Positions 46,470 through 59,984 are shown, counted from the stretch's first letter. The stretch: DNA of 64,000 bases from Homalodisca vitripennis (GCF_021130785.1 NW_025777636.1:24908-88907), one strand, 5' to 3'. The notes: generated from the sequence alone by a model not told the origin. Numbers and translations: made by a program.

Positions 46470-49079
46470 GAAAAACTTACTGGAACTATGCAGGAACTTC
46501 TTTGCACGAAACAAATTTAGATTCCCAACACAAGTTTGTGTTTGTCATATCGATTCCGAACATTCTATAAATTTTTAAGTGTAATCCAACTTTTTTGAAA
46601 ACGGTATTAAATAAAAAAACTGGTACGGAGTAATTGTTTTTATAGAGCCGTATAATTCAAGGTTATTAAACTGTAACTATAAATTTCCAGTTCCTCATTA
46701 TACACTGGGCCTAATACACATTAATACAGAATTTAAACAAATATCGCTAATTAAGCTTAAATGAATAAAGTCGAACCACAAATATTTCATCAGAAACAAT
46801 ACATATGACCAGGGAATTTCCGCTTTTTATACTGCAAATATTTTGACTTAATATGACAGAAAAACAGATTTGTTTTATGGAAAAGGCAATTCAGTCTTGG
46901 AGTATAATCACAGTATACATAATTTTAACGTCTTAAGAAAGATGTCAAGATTATCTAAACGGACAATTTTACACAATGATTAATACATAGTTTGCTTTAA
47001 AGGTTTGGAAACGCCATTTTAGTTTTCAAACTATTGCAGATATAATACATAAACTTATAAGGCTATATTAGCTACTTTTCTGTGCAATAACCATGTTACG
47101 CAGACATTGGAGAGAGATGGGCCTTGGAGAGTGTCATAGAGGTTGTAAATGTAAGCATGAGTTTGAAATAACAGTAAATAATTGTAAGAAATATCCTGTA
47201 TAAAATAACATAAACTAAGAATAACAATTAACCAAATATAACGCATCATATAGTACTAGTTGTAGAATTACACAGAGTTAAATCAATATTTCAAAGTGTT
47301 ATCCATAAGAGTGCCATCCGGTTGTAAAATCTTTTAAAGAATTTTATTGAATAATCTACCGAGAGATATTCGTTGATCCCCTTCCATTATAGTGTGGATT
47401 AGCTGTATTGTTACGTAGGCTTCTTTTTATTAGCTTGTTGTTTTAAACATTCCCTTGAGAAACGATCTAGAGGGTTTAGTTTTGGCAACCTACATTGCAA
47501 CTATATTTCCCTCCAAGCCCTATCTAACGGAGGCGAAGTCTAGTAGAGCAATAGTATTATTACAGGTTAATGAGGTGGTGCACGCTCCAAACTGCTGAAA
47601 CTATAGTCTGATTAAATGTAGTCCCATCTAAGCTCTTAAAGCTGGTAAAATGGAATTTATCAGCAGTAGTTTGGTAAGTATCCCCGTTCAATAATCCTTT
47701 AATTATGCAAGACCTAAAAACGTTGAAGTAAACAATCTGAGCCAAAAAATTAACATTCTCAGGTCTCTGTAAATAGCTCTCCCTCATATAATGAGGGTAT
47801 TAATTAGCACTAAACAGCAGTTATTTGCCACTTGTTTTATATTAACGGTAAAGGAGTCTTTGTCAGAAAATACAACGTTAGCAAACATTTAGGTAAGTAT
47901 TAACACTTAGGCATCATTATTCCACAGAATTTGAGTCTTCGGTAAAAATCATCCTCTGAAATTTTTAAAACTAATTTAATCCTATGCAAATCATATGAGT
48001 GCTTCTATAACACCTTAAGCACTAAATAAAAACTTACAACGTGATAAGAAGCAGCATTACTTATAGATGGTGTTGGCTCTTGTAGGACAAATTCCTAAGC
48101 ATTTATTTCCATTAATGACAGATAAGTATTTTAAGTGGTTTTTAAAACTGCCAGTCTTCTCAAAATCTTATATTGTTTTTCAATACAGTTCATTTCGATA
48201 TCAGTTTTCCGCCAGAAAATGTTTCGTTATACATAAATGAAAAAAATCATCATAATTATGTACCCGTTTACTATATCACTCCTCATGAGTATATTAAATC
48301 TTTGAGTTTAATTTGGCAGTAAACGACATAATGAACCCTAACAATGAAGAAACCACATATTCAAATCTGCAATTAGAAGAAAAAATCTGCTTCCATTCGT
48401 CTCAATCGTCGGCTTTTTCTTACGAGTTGAGTTAGAGTTTGTGAGCTCTACATACAACAGTAATGAAATGGAACTAATGTTACAGCTATAATTATCAACT
48501 AAAATATACTTTTAGAACACCTGAAAGTTTCTCACGTTACATAGAATAAGTTAGAAGAACTTTTCTGCTATTTTATCGTTCTACATTATGGCTACCCATT
48601 AGACCAATGTAAAATATTCAATTACACTCAGTATATCCCATGGAGTGTCATGTATTAAAAACGACCTAATTTTTTGTTGTATGAAAATGAAGACCCATAC
48701 AAAATTTCAAGTTCATAGGTAATTACATTTCCGAGTATATTACTGACAGACAAAACGATAATCAGATGGTGAGTAATGGAACTTTTCAGTATCTAAAGGT
48801 GTATTGACACTGTTGTGCCAGTAATTTACATTAGTTTCATGAATAGCCAAATTGATCACACGTAGTATAATGCAGTAAACATATGGATAATTCTTTAGAT
48901 TGAGCTCTAAAATATTATATTTCATTTTTAAAGTGTTTATTTCTTTAAAAATGTTACAGAGCAGTCGGTAAAGCTTAAATGTGATGACATTTTGGAGTTT
49001 CCTATGCAATAAATATTATCACTTGTGATATAATACAGGTATTTTAACACACAAACTCTGACTAAACGATAGACCTACA
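46470..49079. other. Non-coding AT-rich stretch
   Basis: Isolated ORFs of 64-89 codons (47055-47249, 47560-47787 and 48740-49009, all minus) show no recognised motifs. Nothing else was seen. Confidence 0.4.
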
Positions 49080-49215
49080 TATCTATAAGTGTTGCGATAT
49101 GTTAACCGTAACCCCGACAACAGCCAACTACCAATGTTAGTGTTATGTTATAACCACAATATCGTTTATGATACCACTATCACACCTGTTTTTGTATCTA
49201 CATCGCGTATTACAC
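49080..49215 (+). repeat. Dispersed repeat family E, copy 2
   Basis: It matches 37650-37800, sharing AGTGTTGC, a CAACTACCAATGTTAGTGTTATGTT-like block and CACCTGTTTTTGTATCT. Confidence 0.65.
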
Positions 49216-51794
49216 ATAGTCTGTACAAAAAGTTATAAATTGCACGTACAAGGTTATATAAACGTAATATCGTAAACCTCACTTTGTGTAACAAGAGAAA
49301 TAATGTTTGTATTTAATTACAAATTGAAAGCTAATGTAACCCAATGATAAATTAATTGAACTATTTTGGCGTTTAATGTATAATTTTAAATTTAATATGC
49401 GTTCATCTATGTAATTGGTTCAAATTTATTAATTTAATTGGTATATGATATTTCTAACTCTTTTAAATTTAAGTAATTTACAATGTAAAAAAAGATAAAC
49501 TGTGAAACCATTTGGAATTAGTAGTAATTGAAAATAAATGATTGCAAATGAAATATAACAAAGAGACATGCACTGAGTACTAAAAGTATTTTCTTAAGTG
49601 ATGGAAATAAACAAATACAATCCGATAAATATTGAATTATCAATATTTCTTATAAACATTTTGTAGTACAGAACTATGATACCTATTAAAAGTAGTGTTG
49701 TAAATATGGCAAGGCCGATGACCTTTTCAGCCTTATTTTTTAGAAGTCAAGTGATAGATTATTGTACGACTACTAGGAAGAGTTTGCTATGTGATATAAT
49801 ATTACAACTAAATATATTATTAAATAGGTGAAGTATATTTTCTCCATATTTTCCAGCTACACAAATTTCTAAAAAGAATACTAAAACATGTTACAACGTA
49901 ACTATGAATTATTGAAATATTTTAAAGCCATTTTACTACTAAAATAAAAATGAAGCAAAAAATGCAACTGATACAAAAACTATTCAAATTTATTATAACT
50001 TGCATGGTTTCTTAGTAATATTTTGTGGTAATACACATGCAATAATAACACTATACACTATAAGTGTAATATAATAATCTTTAACTATTTGAAGTTTATA
50101 TAGCCATTGGTTATTAAATCATAAATGTAGAGATTTTACGATCTTAAAATATAATTATGAGGTTATTAGTGGGCTTAGTATTAACATTAGGTAATTATAT
50201 TTCCCTCTTTTACACGAATAATGACTTAAGTCATATATTTAAAGAGATAGGCAGGCCATAAATAATGCTTTTGTGAAGTTCGCAATAATCCGAGTCATTA
50301 CAGAGTTCACGTTGTTGGCACCGAACGTTGTACGTGTGCTGGGAGTAAAAGAAGAGAAGTGTAACAGCTGTCCCTGGACTTTGTGAGGACGGTTTCTTTG
50401 TCCAGATATTTAACAACGTGGAATGCTTCCTTTCCCTCCTCCAGAGCTAGGGTAATATCTGTTTAAATATTACGAAGTAACCTCACATAGGAATTTTTCA
50501 GATTATATTTATATATATATTGAATAATAAACTGTACTTAGTTATGATTTCTAGTTACCTTTTATTTAAAGTAAAACACTTGGGAAACTACCCAGCAGTA
50601 ACAATATTTCTGCCTCTGTTTATAGTAATACCGTAAGTTTTTTCCCTTGATTGAGTTTAACTCTTCAGGAAGACAATTAATTCACATGAAGCAAGATCAG
50701 TGTTGCAGGGATTATATTATTTTAATTATTTTAATTTCACATCATTCTCTAATTTTAAAATGCAGTATGGGCTAACTCAAGATTTGACAAACCAAATGCT
50801 TACAAACACATTTATGAGCTTTTCAAACCATCACCTTAAGGTTTCAGTATAATGGACATTTAAAAGGTTTCAGAAGTAAATATTCAAAGTTTCAAAAGCT
50901 AGTGGGCTTACAAGGCGTTTATGGTGCAATTAAAGGCAGTGTAGATATTACAAAAAAATAACAAGAAACAAATTCCGGTAAAGTGTAAATATAAGTTCAG
51001 GTTCCCTTGTTTGGAATGATGGGGTATCGAAAAAGTTTTATCAAATATATGTTAAATAAATTCATTTAGTGTTAGTACATTCTTTATACATGTTTTATAC
51101 AATTAACCCTTGACTTTTGTTACAGTTTGTTAATTTAAATCGAAATATTTTACAGGTTTTACACTTTTAACATACGATTTGCACTTATATACGTCAAAAA
51201 TAATAATAAATTGTTATAGACCGTGTTTATTTTAAATAGTAAACAATAGCAAAATTACATACTAAAAGAAAAATTAAATACAAGTATAGCCATAGTTCAA
51301 AATTAACGAACGCTGTAGTACATTAAGATATTGTAATTAAAATAATTATAAATTAATTACGTAAAATTAATTTGATTTATTATCAGGTTTGGTTATGTTA
51401 GAAATCCATTATAATGTACATTGAAAATTAAAGTTTTATGTGATTATAACTATGTAATAGAAGTGTATCTCGTATCATTTTAAATATGTGTAATACTGAG
51501 TAAAAAAATTGTATTTTTCCGAATCTCCAGTTTTTACCGTAAATGACGCTTATTGACTGAGGAATAAACTTAACAAGTTATATAAAAAAACGATGTAGGT
51601 AAAGCGTACAAGGTTTAAAATTCTGTTCATTTTAATGCTTATAAATAAGCTATAAAATCGAATAGGCTTAAGAAATCGGTTAAGTTTTAGTAGATTCTCA
51701 AAAAACTAAAATAACGATAGCGTTCGTAAAATAACATGAGTCGTATATTTGGTATTCTTTGTTCTAAGGGACACTTGAACACTGTGAAATCGTC
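49216..51794. other. Non-coding AT-rich stretch
   Basis: One short minus-strand ORF (50231-50416) without motifs. No recognised repeats or RNA genes. Confidence 0.4.
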
Positions 51795-52345
51795 GGAAAA
51801 TAGAACAAATTACGAAGAGTAATCATTTGATCTAATGAACCGTACAGCTTGTAACTTTGCCAATTACGGTTGAAAGTTCACTTTAACAGTTTACTGCATC
51901 CTTTGCTTGAGTTTCGTCGTGTTTAGGGTACAGTGTAAAGTTCCTTGTAACTTTTAATTTAATTTTATATTCACTTAAATATGAAGAGGTAAGATAATGT
52001 TTAAATTTAAATAAATGACTGAGCCTTACCAAAAGGCTATCACTTGTACCGAATAGTCGAAACACATGGAATGAAAACTCTTTGATGTAGTAGTAAATCC
52101 TCGATATTGCAATGTTTACTTAAAATTTTTAGTACAGGAAATAAAAGCACAACTTTTATATGTAAAAAATATTACTTTGCACGTTACTGCCAAAATAGAT
52201 TATTAATAAACTAAAATAATATCTGGGGTTTAGGCCTGGTGGATTCAATGTTCTTTATAACTTTTCATATAAAATTAACCACTTATTAACATTTAAAATG
52301 ACTTCCATTTATGTTGATGTCAACTCACATACCACAGCGTCAACA
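51795..52345 (-). repeat. Dispersed repeat family A, longest copy 6
   Basis: This is the reference copy. Its 51795-52145 part aligns with 21506-21855 (inverted), its 52040-52345 part with 32718-33036, and its 51795-51910 part with 4860-5030. The ORF 51883-52065 is repeat sequence. No terminal repeats or coding motifs were found that would class it. Confidence 0.8.
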
Positions 52346-53136
52346 ACTTGGCTCGATATAGCAATTATTATAGTCACATAAGCGAAGATTAGAATACTAG
52401 AATTCTAAATGACGAAGTAGTTATCAAATTTCAAAATGAACTTAAACTCCTCTTAAAGCAAATCACGAAGGCGCGCGTGTGATTACAACCCAAAGTAAAA
52501 CTATGACTCTAAGAAGGTAATTTATCAAATTAATTGTAAATTTTGTAACAATCAGTAAAATGGACAAACATATAACCACTTTTGAGTCAGTATAACAGGG
52601 CATAGATTTTATATCTTTCAGAAAGACAAGGAGAAGCCAAACATCATGTTGAGGAAAAAAAAAGACAAAATGGAAGAGTGTTGTGATCTTTAAGGAAATA
52701 ATAAGGACTTCCCTTGTCCGGAAGAAGATGTAAGTAGGTTAAAATTAAAAAAATCCCGAACAAGCCCGACACTTATTTCTAAATCTAAATTGCCAAATGG
52801 ATTGAATTCCAGATATAATAAAGATTTCAAAATTTACTTCTATGTCATTAATGATATAACAGTTGGGTACTTGAATGTTTTAGTTGCGTATTTACATTTT
52901 TGTTAATTTTCTTCTTATCTGTTGTGTTTCTTCTTGTTTAAAATTGTTATTTTGCTTCATGAATACGTGGGTATAAAATTCCACGAAATATAGTATAATA
53001 TTTGCTTTTTATTAAAATAAGTGAAATAAAGCTTTTAAAAAAATCTTTTAATATAAAATACACTTACTCACTAATGAGACAATTTTAAACATTTATAAAA
53101 TAACTATAATCAAAATTTATGAATTTTTTACATGGT
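52346..53136. other. Non-coding AT-rich stretch
   Basis: Nothing recognised. Confidence 0.4.
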
Positions 53137-53179
53137 GAAATAAAAAAATATATATAAATTTATTATATATATATAATAA

Positions 53180-53227
<48 letters not shown>
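53137..53227. repeat. AT palindrome followed by (TA)n
   Basis: TATAAATTTATTATATATA and its mirrored complement form a perfect palindrome at about 53151-53187, running into a TA tract that ends at 53227. Confidence 0.9.
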
Positions 53228-53230
<3 letters not shown>

Positions 53231-53899
53231 AAGGTTTTGTAGGGTTGGTTTAGTTTAAGATTAAGGTTGTGACATATTTTGAGCAAGGGTTGCTGTGAGA
53301 GGATTTAATAATAGGTTAGATTGGCAGTACAAATACCCTCAAATGAACCAACACATTTATTTGTGACAACATTTCATTAAATTGATTAATTGATTGCGTC
53401 AATCGACATATTAAGCACAAGACTTAATGTCTTAATACTTTGAAGACATATTTAATATTAAATTATTCATTACAATTTATTTTGAATTTAATTCATTATA
53501 ACATTTACTAGTAATTTTGTAGTGTTGCAATAATAATGAGTTCATGGACTAACATGAGAAACTTTCTTTAAATAGCTAAACATTTACATGAATTTATATT
53601 TTCGAAATTGTGAACATTTAAATAGATATGGAATTGAAAATGATTAATGAACCCTAAAATATACTAAGTTCTTAAAATTACTTACATTTTATTTCACATC
53701 ACACTTATTACGCCTAGAGATATTTTTCCGCACACGAACACAAACACTCCCGAACTTCACTTTTCGAATTCCCGGCCTCCACTTCCACCTCTCCTCCTTG
53801 TTCTTCAGTTTTGATGTTCTTCTCCCGCCAGCTCATTGACCACGCCTCTGCTGCCAAATCTCTCCATCATAATTGGTGAGTAACAATTTTTCCATATCA
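53228..53899. other. Unassigned stretch left of the Gypsy element
   Basis: No ORF was seen. Part of it may be the 3' LTR of the element to the right, but no copy of this sequence was found at 63.4-64 kb to confirm that. Confidence 0.3.
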
Positions 53900-54099
53900 G
53901 CATGGCTGTCCCTTACATTGTCGCACGGTTTTTACAAATAAGCATTTCCTGTTTGTTCACCATCGGCGTCTGGGCGGATGTGCGTATCTACTTACATCCG
54001 GAGGATGTTTGTCTCGAATTGCAATACGAGACTTCCTTTCCAGCAACTATCTGTACATCTATTCTATGAATTTTATTTTTACTAATAATACATATGTCT

Positions 54100-56380
54100 T
54101 ACATTCCCCTGGCTTAATGACGATTCTACCTACGAATCGTACTTATAGTCTAATTAAGGTTATCCATTGGGTAGTCACGTTCATGTACTGTAGGCTTCAG
54201 AAATTTTATTTTGATGTTATTAATGTGGATGAAGTAGAGGGCTATATAAAGAAGTAGTGTTATTATAGAAGTCCAGGCTAATAAAATGTACAAAATGAGT
54301 TCCGTGTTGTTTACTATGTTTTTGTCGTCGTGTTTTAGCTGGAAGTGGTGTTGTCTTTGTAGATTGTGAACGAAGTAGGTGGGTGTCGATAAGGTCCAGT
54401 TTTTCATCTAAGATTTCATGCAGGTGTTGGAATTCTTGTCTTGTTTCTGATTCGAGGGGTAATATAGTTATAGATTGAAATTTTGACCAAGAAATGGGAA
54501 GAAGATGTGTTATTTTATAGTTGTCAGGGTTTTTGGAACCACATGGTATTACAGTGTTTTATAAGTGTTAAATTTTCTTGGTGTAGAGAACATTCACAGG
54601 GTAGGATGATTTCTAGAGTTCCTGTGTTATTCGGTTTTTGGATTGTAGTGATGGGTCTTCTGATGTGAGCATACTACTTTCAGGTTTGTTTGGATGTTTG
54701 TTACCAGAAATTTGTTCGGTGAGACTTGTGTTACTAAAGGCATCGGGGTTTTGTTGAAGCAGGTGAATACGCAGGTAGCTCGGAGAGTAGGTAGTGTTGA
54801 TGTGTTGAGAATGCTGTGTGTAGACATCTTAAGGACTGATCACCGTTGACTGTTGCCCTGGGAATCAAGCAAAGTGGGAGTGTATTTGTTTGGTTACAAC
54901 CCTTGTCTTCTGGATGGATGGCTGTGGTGAATTCTTGTGTGCGTATTACGATGGATTTTTCATGTGTGATGTAACATAGTTTGTCTTGCCAATGGAGAGG
55001 GGATGGGTAATGTTCTGAAATACCTTATATGTGAGGGTGGGACTGTTTTTAAAGGGAACTTTGATTTTTAATAAGGATTGTATTGTTGCGTGGATAGTGC
55101 AGGTAGTGATTTTTTAAGGTGTAGTATAAGGATAACTTTTGTAATTGGAATAGCTAGGGTTAGGTTTCGTGGTTGTGTGAGGATGGTTAAGTTTTTTTAG
55201 GTCACTAGTGAGGTTACTTTTGGGTATTAGGAATTCTGGTAATGTGTTAGCAAGGCAACTTCTGCGAATTTTCCCTCATATTGTCGTGATAATAGTTGGT
55301 AATATATATAACTCAATGTTTGCTGTGCTAAGGCGTAGGTTTGTTTGAGATTGTTTGGTGTGGAGTTTTTTTGATATTAGCTCTATCTGTTCTTTCCATG
55401 ATTTTTTAAACTGCTATGAACCTTGTCTGCTAGGATAGATACTCCGTCACTGAAATTCTTTATATTGTTTGTAGTAAGTAGGAGGTCTTGATGGTCGGTG
55501 TCCACTGTATCTATAAGTGCATTCGTGTGCTGTGTAATCTCTTTCTCGTTGTCCTACCAAGTCATGTATTTGGTGTTCTGTCGCAATGTCACAACACCAT
55601 TCGAAGAAATCCTCCCGACGAACGTGAGCGATCTTCTGTTTCTATCAGGTTGTTGTCTTTGGATGAATGGGAGGTGTTCTGCTATCATTTGTTGATGTAT
55701 GAGGGTTTGTAATGTGGAAAGGTTATTCTGTATCTTGCAATAGGTTTTGTGAGTTGTTGAGGTTTTTTAGGGCAGAAATTTAAAGAGGGTTCGTTTTTAG
55801 GTAAATTTTAGCTGTGTGTTGAAAGGAATTTTGTATATGATAGGTATGGAACTGATATAAGGTAGTGTCTGAGGCATTGGAGTAAAGTACGCTCCTGTGA
55901 AGATTTGTACTAGAGGCTTATTGGGTTTCTCCTATGTTGGGGGTTGATGTGCTGGCAGAGGTGGTCGAGAGGGGCATGGCAAGTGCTGTGAGTAGTAGAA
56001 GGAAGTGCTGTGAAGACCTTCATTTGTCCTCGTGGGTGGTCGGGATCGGTTAGAGTGCTGTAGACTGGTGTCCTTGTAGATTGGTGTCTTGTAGACTGGT
56101 GTCTCAGGTTGTAGTTGGCTTTTTGGTGTCGAAATTCTAAAACCTAAATATCTACAGGTTTACATATACATTTCAGGTTAATATTTTTATAATTAATACA
56201 CATTTATGCCTAAGGTTTTTATTTACAGAAATCTTTTTAATGACCTCATCGATGGTGGTGTCGTATTTCCATAGGTCTATGTAATAATATTTACTAAGCA
56301 TCTTGGTCTCTAGTGTTCTTAAATAAGGTTCGATATTATGTTAAATTTTAACGATACTACGCACTTTTGTTTCTAGAGGA
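54100..56380 (-). pseudogene. Probable env-like region of the Gypsy element, heavily broken
   Basis: The minus strand keeps the A/C-rich coding bias of the pol region. The frame 54150-54407 (85 codons) contains one strong membrane-spanning segment, LAWTSIITLLLYIALYFI, followed by a short polar tail, as at the C-terminus of an envelope glycoprotein. 54627-54827 is Cys-containing and lies in the expected ectodomain position. A short coding-like stretch occurs at about 56180-56350. Stops and shifts are frequent throughout. Assignment to env rests on position after integrase and on the membrane anchor, not on a diagnostic motif. Confidence 0.45.
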
Positions 56381-56383
56381 ATA

Positions 56384-57286
56384 TGTAATGTCCCTTCTTT
56401 GTGCTTAATTGTCCATAGTCATTATTATGATCATAATATATGTTGCCAAATGAAGGCTGTATAGTCCTGTTTATGAGCAATATTGCCGTGCTAATACATG
56501 CTATTTAGATATATGTTTACTTTTCCTTCAATGTTAGATTTAGCTATGTAATAATTAAACATGTTATATAAGTCATTTACATGTCATATATTGAAGTATT
56601 TGGTTTATCCTAGGATTATATAATATAGAACATGTATGTCTCTTTCTTTGAGATGCATCTCAGGAAAATTGAGTCCTTGTAGGGTATATTATGTTAACAA
56701 CTGCTATCTACTAACTTAAATAAATATGATATATGTAGTATACTTTATCATATTTTATATTCTTTATTAACTAGGCTATGTATACACGTATCCCTCAGGT
56801 AAGTATAATATGTACGTTGTGTCAAGTTAGAGTACGCTTTGTTATTGCAGTAAACGAGTACGTGGGAAACATTACTTGCATACTAAGCTGTCTGAACCAC
56901 CAGGGCCCTTGGCGACCCAGACCGCTGGTACAAGGCAATGCCCCCTAGTCATAGTCACAACATAGTCGTGTGTAGTATAGCGTGGGAAGTTAGTTGAGTT
57001 AGCAGAAAAACTTATCTGCCTGGGAGACATACCAGAGTCACGGTCAAGTCTTTACTAGCCAGTCTAAGTACGGTTACCGTGGGTTACAGGCTCTGCTCGT
57101 GTCGTGTCGTGTGTGCTGTGTTAGTGTCCTGTGTATTGGGATTATCTATACCAATATCTTTGGTACGTGTAACCTATCACTTAATCACTAAATTACAGTA
57201 AACCTCACATTAAAATACAAAGCTTAGGCGTTTTAATTTTCTAAAACTTTTATGTCTTTATTCTCTATCGTTTTCCCGACACAACA
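56384..57286. repeat. Possible solo LTR inside the Gypsy element
   Basis: A 903-base block begins TGTAATGTCCC and ends CGACACAACA, giving TG...CA ends of the kind found in LTRs. Its composition differs from the Gypsy sense bias on both sides. A GC-richer stretch with repeated GTGTC at 57100-57135 resembles an R/U5 region. No target-site duplication was found (flanks GAATA and TCGAG), which weakens the call. Confidence 0.35.
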
Positions 57287-57824
57287 TCGAGATTTTAATA
57301 TACATTTTTTATTTCTGTTAGACTTACTTCAGTGACTCTCAAGGTTATATAACGTTATAATGAATCATTCAAACCGTAATCAAGTTAACCCGGTCTCTCA
57401 ACTCCTGGAGTATAATACCTATTTCTTTAAAGCGATTTCTTGCGTGACTATGTGGTAGCTTTTTAACCTCATATATTATGAAAGTATTGCGAAGATACTT
57501 TTCACTCTCTTCAAATTTTTTCTACAAGGCAGTGAGTGCATAGTGATGTTCATGAGAAATATTGCATATATTATTCTTGAATATTTTATTATTGCTCAAG
57601 TCCCCTTCATATTTGTTTTATATTCTCTTATAGAAATAATTTCATTTCTAGCAACATGTATTGGTTGTTCTGGTTAACCTTCCCCTGTGGTAAATTTCTA
57701 CTGCATATGTCACTTCGTTAATTTTTTTTCTTGACAACGAAAGGACCTCTAAATGGTGTTTGAAATTTACTATATTTTTTTGTGTGGTCTTTCGGGAAAT
57801 GGACCAAGACTTCATCGCCGGGGT
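57287..57824 (-). other. Integrase C-terminal/pre-env region, degraded
   Basis: A/C-rich on the minus strand, with short coding-like stretches but stops in all frames. It probably includes the integrase tail. Confidence 0.3.
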
Positions 57825-58637
57825 TTAAAATCCAAATGAGTTTTTGTCACGGTCAAAGTATTTCTTTTGCGCTTCCTGGGCTTTTTTTTTCATGATTTTC
57901 GGCATATCTTTGCGTATTTGCTCTAAAATTTCTATATTTTTCCAACACCATTTTTTCGGGATTAACCTGTAAATATATACAATCAGACGGTAAGTTAGCT
58001 TCGTAACCAAACATGAGGTAGTGCGGTGTGTAGCCTGTTGAAATGTTTACAGACGTGTTGTAGGCAAAGGTAACTATTTGTACGTATTTTGACCAAGTTT
58101 TGGGGTTTTTCCACAACGTAATTGAGATATTGCCTTGATTAGCGTGTGGTTGTATTTTTCAACCGCACCTTGTACTTGTGACATATAAGCAGCGCCTGGC
58201 CTTTGTTCAATCCCGAGTGCATATTAGTAACTGTGAAATTACAGAATTCATAAAGTGCGTTCCTCTGTCATGATTAATAATTCTAGGAAATCCAATGTGC
58301 AGAATAGATTTAATAATTTTTGCGCTACTGTGTTCGCATCTGCATTTCTACAAGGGGTTGCAAATGCCATTCTAGTGCAGGCATCGGTTGCAACTAGGAT
58401 ATATTTGTAACCATTACTTTGTGTAATATTACCTACAAAGTCTATTGTTATTCTGTCAAAGGGTTTTATGGAGGGTGGAATAGGTTGTAGTAGGCCGTAA
58501 TTTTTGTTCGTTTTTGGCCTACGTAGTTGACATTCTTCACAAGATTTTGTATATTGGAGGATATCACGGTACATATTCGGCCAGTGATATCGTAATTTTA
58601 TTTTTTGAAGCTGTTTTGTAATGTGATAAGTGTCCAC
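57825..58637 (-). pseudogene. Gypsy integrase, zinc-binding and core domain pieces
   Basis: 58248-58637 carries a YHWPNMYRDILQYTKSCEEC zinc region (HHCC type) and ITIDFVG with the first catalytic Asp of D,D-35-E. The frame is lost before the second Asp. 57853-58116 resumes with FAYNTSVNISTGYTPHYLMF, the end of the core. The segment that should hold the catalytic Glu (58117-58247) is shifted. A further frame at 57825-58010 continues the C-terminal region. Confidence 0.8.
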
Positions 58638-58923
58638 CCCGTGTAAGGGTTGTCATGGAATATTTTTAATATTTCTTGTGTTTGTTTTTGGGGTATAGCC
58701 AATAAGTTTCTAGTTTTCTTGTCCGTTGAAGGTTTTGAAATATAACAATCCATCTATTTCTTCGTAATGTCTTGAAGCCCGTCTGATTTTTTTATTTAAC
58801 CGCCTCAGGTGAGGTCATCGCAAGGGCGTATTTGTTTTTAAATAACTGTCTTGAGCTTGTAGTAGGGGTAGATTTTGTCCTGTATTAAAGTATTGACAGT
58901 TAAACACACGTCCCGTAAATTCT

Positions 58924-59360
58924 TCATCCCAAAGGTTGTTCTAAAGGATTTCTGCTTAAGGCGTCTGCTAACACGTTTGTAGCGCCACGTTTATGTTTTA
59001 CTACAATGTCGTAGTCTGTTAATGACAGTGCTAATCTGTTTAATCTAGTGGAAGTGTGCTTAAAATTTGTATAAAACTGTAATGCGGCACAGTCCGTATA
59101 AACTGTTAGTTTGTCTACCAAGCGTGAATTCTCTGAAGTAGTTTCACAGCATAGGTTAGTGCTAGCATTTCACGTTCAGCATTACTGTAACGCATTTGGG
59201 TATTTGAATATTTTTTTGACATGTAACAAATTGGGTACATTCTATTATTTTCTTCATCTAACTGTACTAACGCTGCTCCGCATCCAATCAAACTGCTATC
59301 TACATAAATGTGTGCTTCCCTGTTGTCCTTCCAATGTGATGGTAATGGTGGGTTTGTCAA
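58924..59360 (-). pseudogene. Gypsy RNase H domain (two frame pieces)
   Basis: 59115-59360 has IYVDSSLIGCGAALVQLDEE and a YSNAEREMLALTYAV block with the catalytic Glu. 58924-59121 has KLTVYTDCAALQFY with the next Asp, and ends NVLADALSRNP, the usual DALSR end. The pieces overlap by 7 bases in different frames. Confidence 0.8.
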
Positions 59361-59566
59361 AAATTTGTTTGATTTTTATGAAAGCCTGTTCACATAGATC
59401 CGTCCATTTAAATGCCATGTTTTTATTTGAATCTTTTATTATCTCAGTAAGGGGTTGTGCTATTTTTGGCATAATTTTGGATGAATCTGCGGAAGAATCC
59501 TGAGCATCCTAAAAATTGGTCTCACTTGCCTTACACAAGTTGGTCTTTTAAATTCGGTGATAGCTT

Positions 59567-59845
59567 CTACTGACTGTTTTTTGGGGTAAAATGCCTTCCC
59601 GTGATACCTCGTGTCCCTAAAATGTTTACACTTTTGTAGAGAAATTTACCCTTTTTTGTATTTAGTTTCAAATTAGCTTTTTCTAGTTCTTCTAATATAG
59701 TTTCTAGATTATGTAAGTCGTTTTCAAATGAGTCACCATAACAAATTAGGTCATCCACATAACAGATGACTTTATTATAAAGGTGACGGTTTAATATCGC
59801 ATTCAAGGCTTTACTAAATAATGTGGTTGAAGTTGAAAGTCCCAT
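59567..59845 (-). pseudogene. Gypsy reverse transcriptase, palm and catalytic site
   Basis: MGLSTSTTLFSKALNAIL, then ICYVDDLICYG, which is the YVDD catalytic motif intact, then NLETILEELEKANLKLNTKK, the standard palm/thumb helix. It loses frame at the connection to RNase H. Confidence 0.85.
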
Positions 59846-59984
59846 CGGCAGTCGGCAAAACTGTAGAAGTCTATCAGGTGTTTTTATGGCTAGGATGTGC
59901 CTATCTTCTTTCCTAACACCTCCATGGAATAAAATGCATTTTTAAGGTCTAATTTTGTAAATGTGTGCGCTTTTTTCAAAGAGC

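Noticed and set aside
47500..47545. SINE-like GGCGAAGTC end resembling the 40.2-kb SINE tail
   Set aside because: The match is about nine bases only, with no A or B box beside it.
59111..59503. 130-codon plus-strand ORF
   Set aside because: Antisense to the RNase H region of the Gypsy element.
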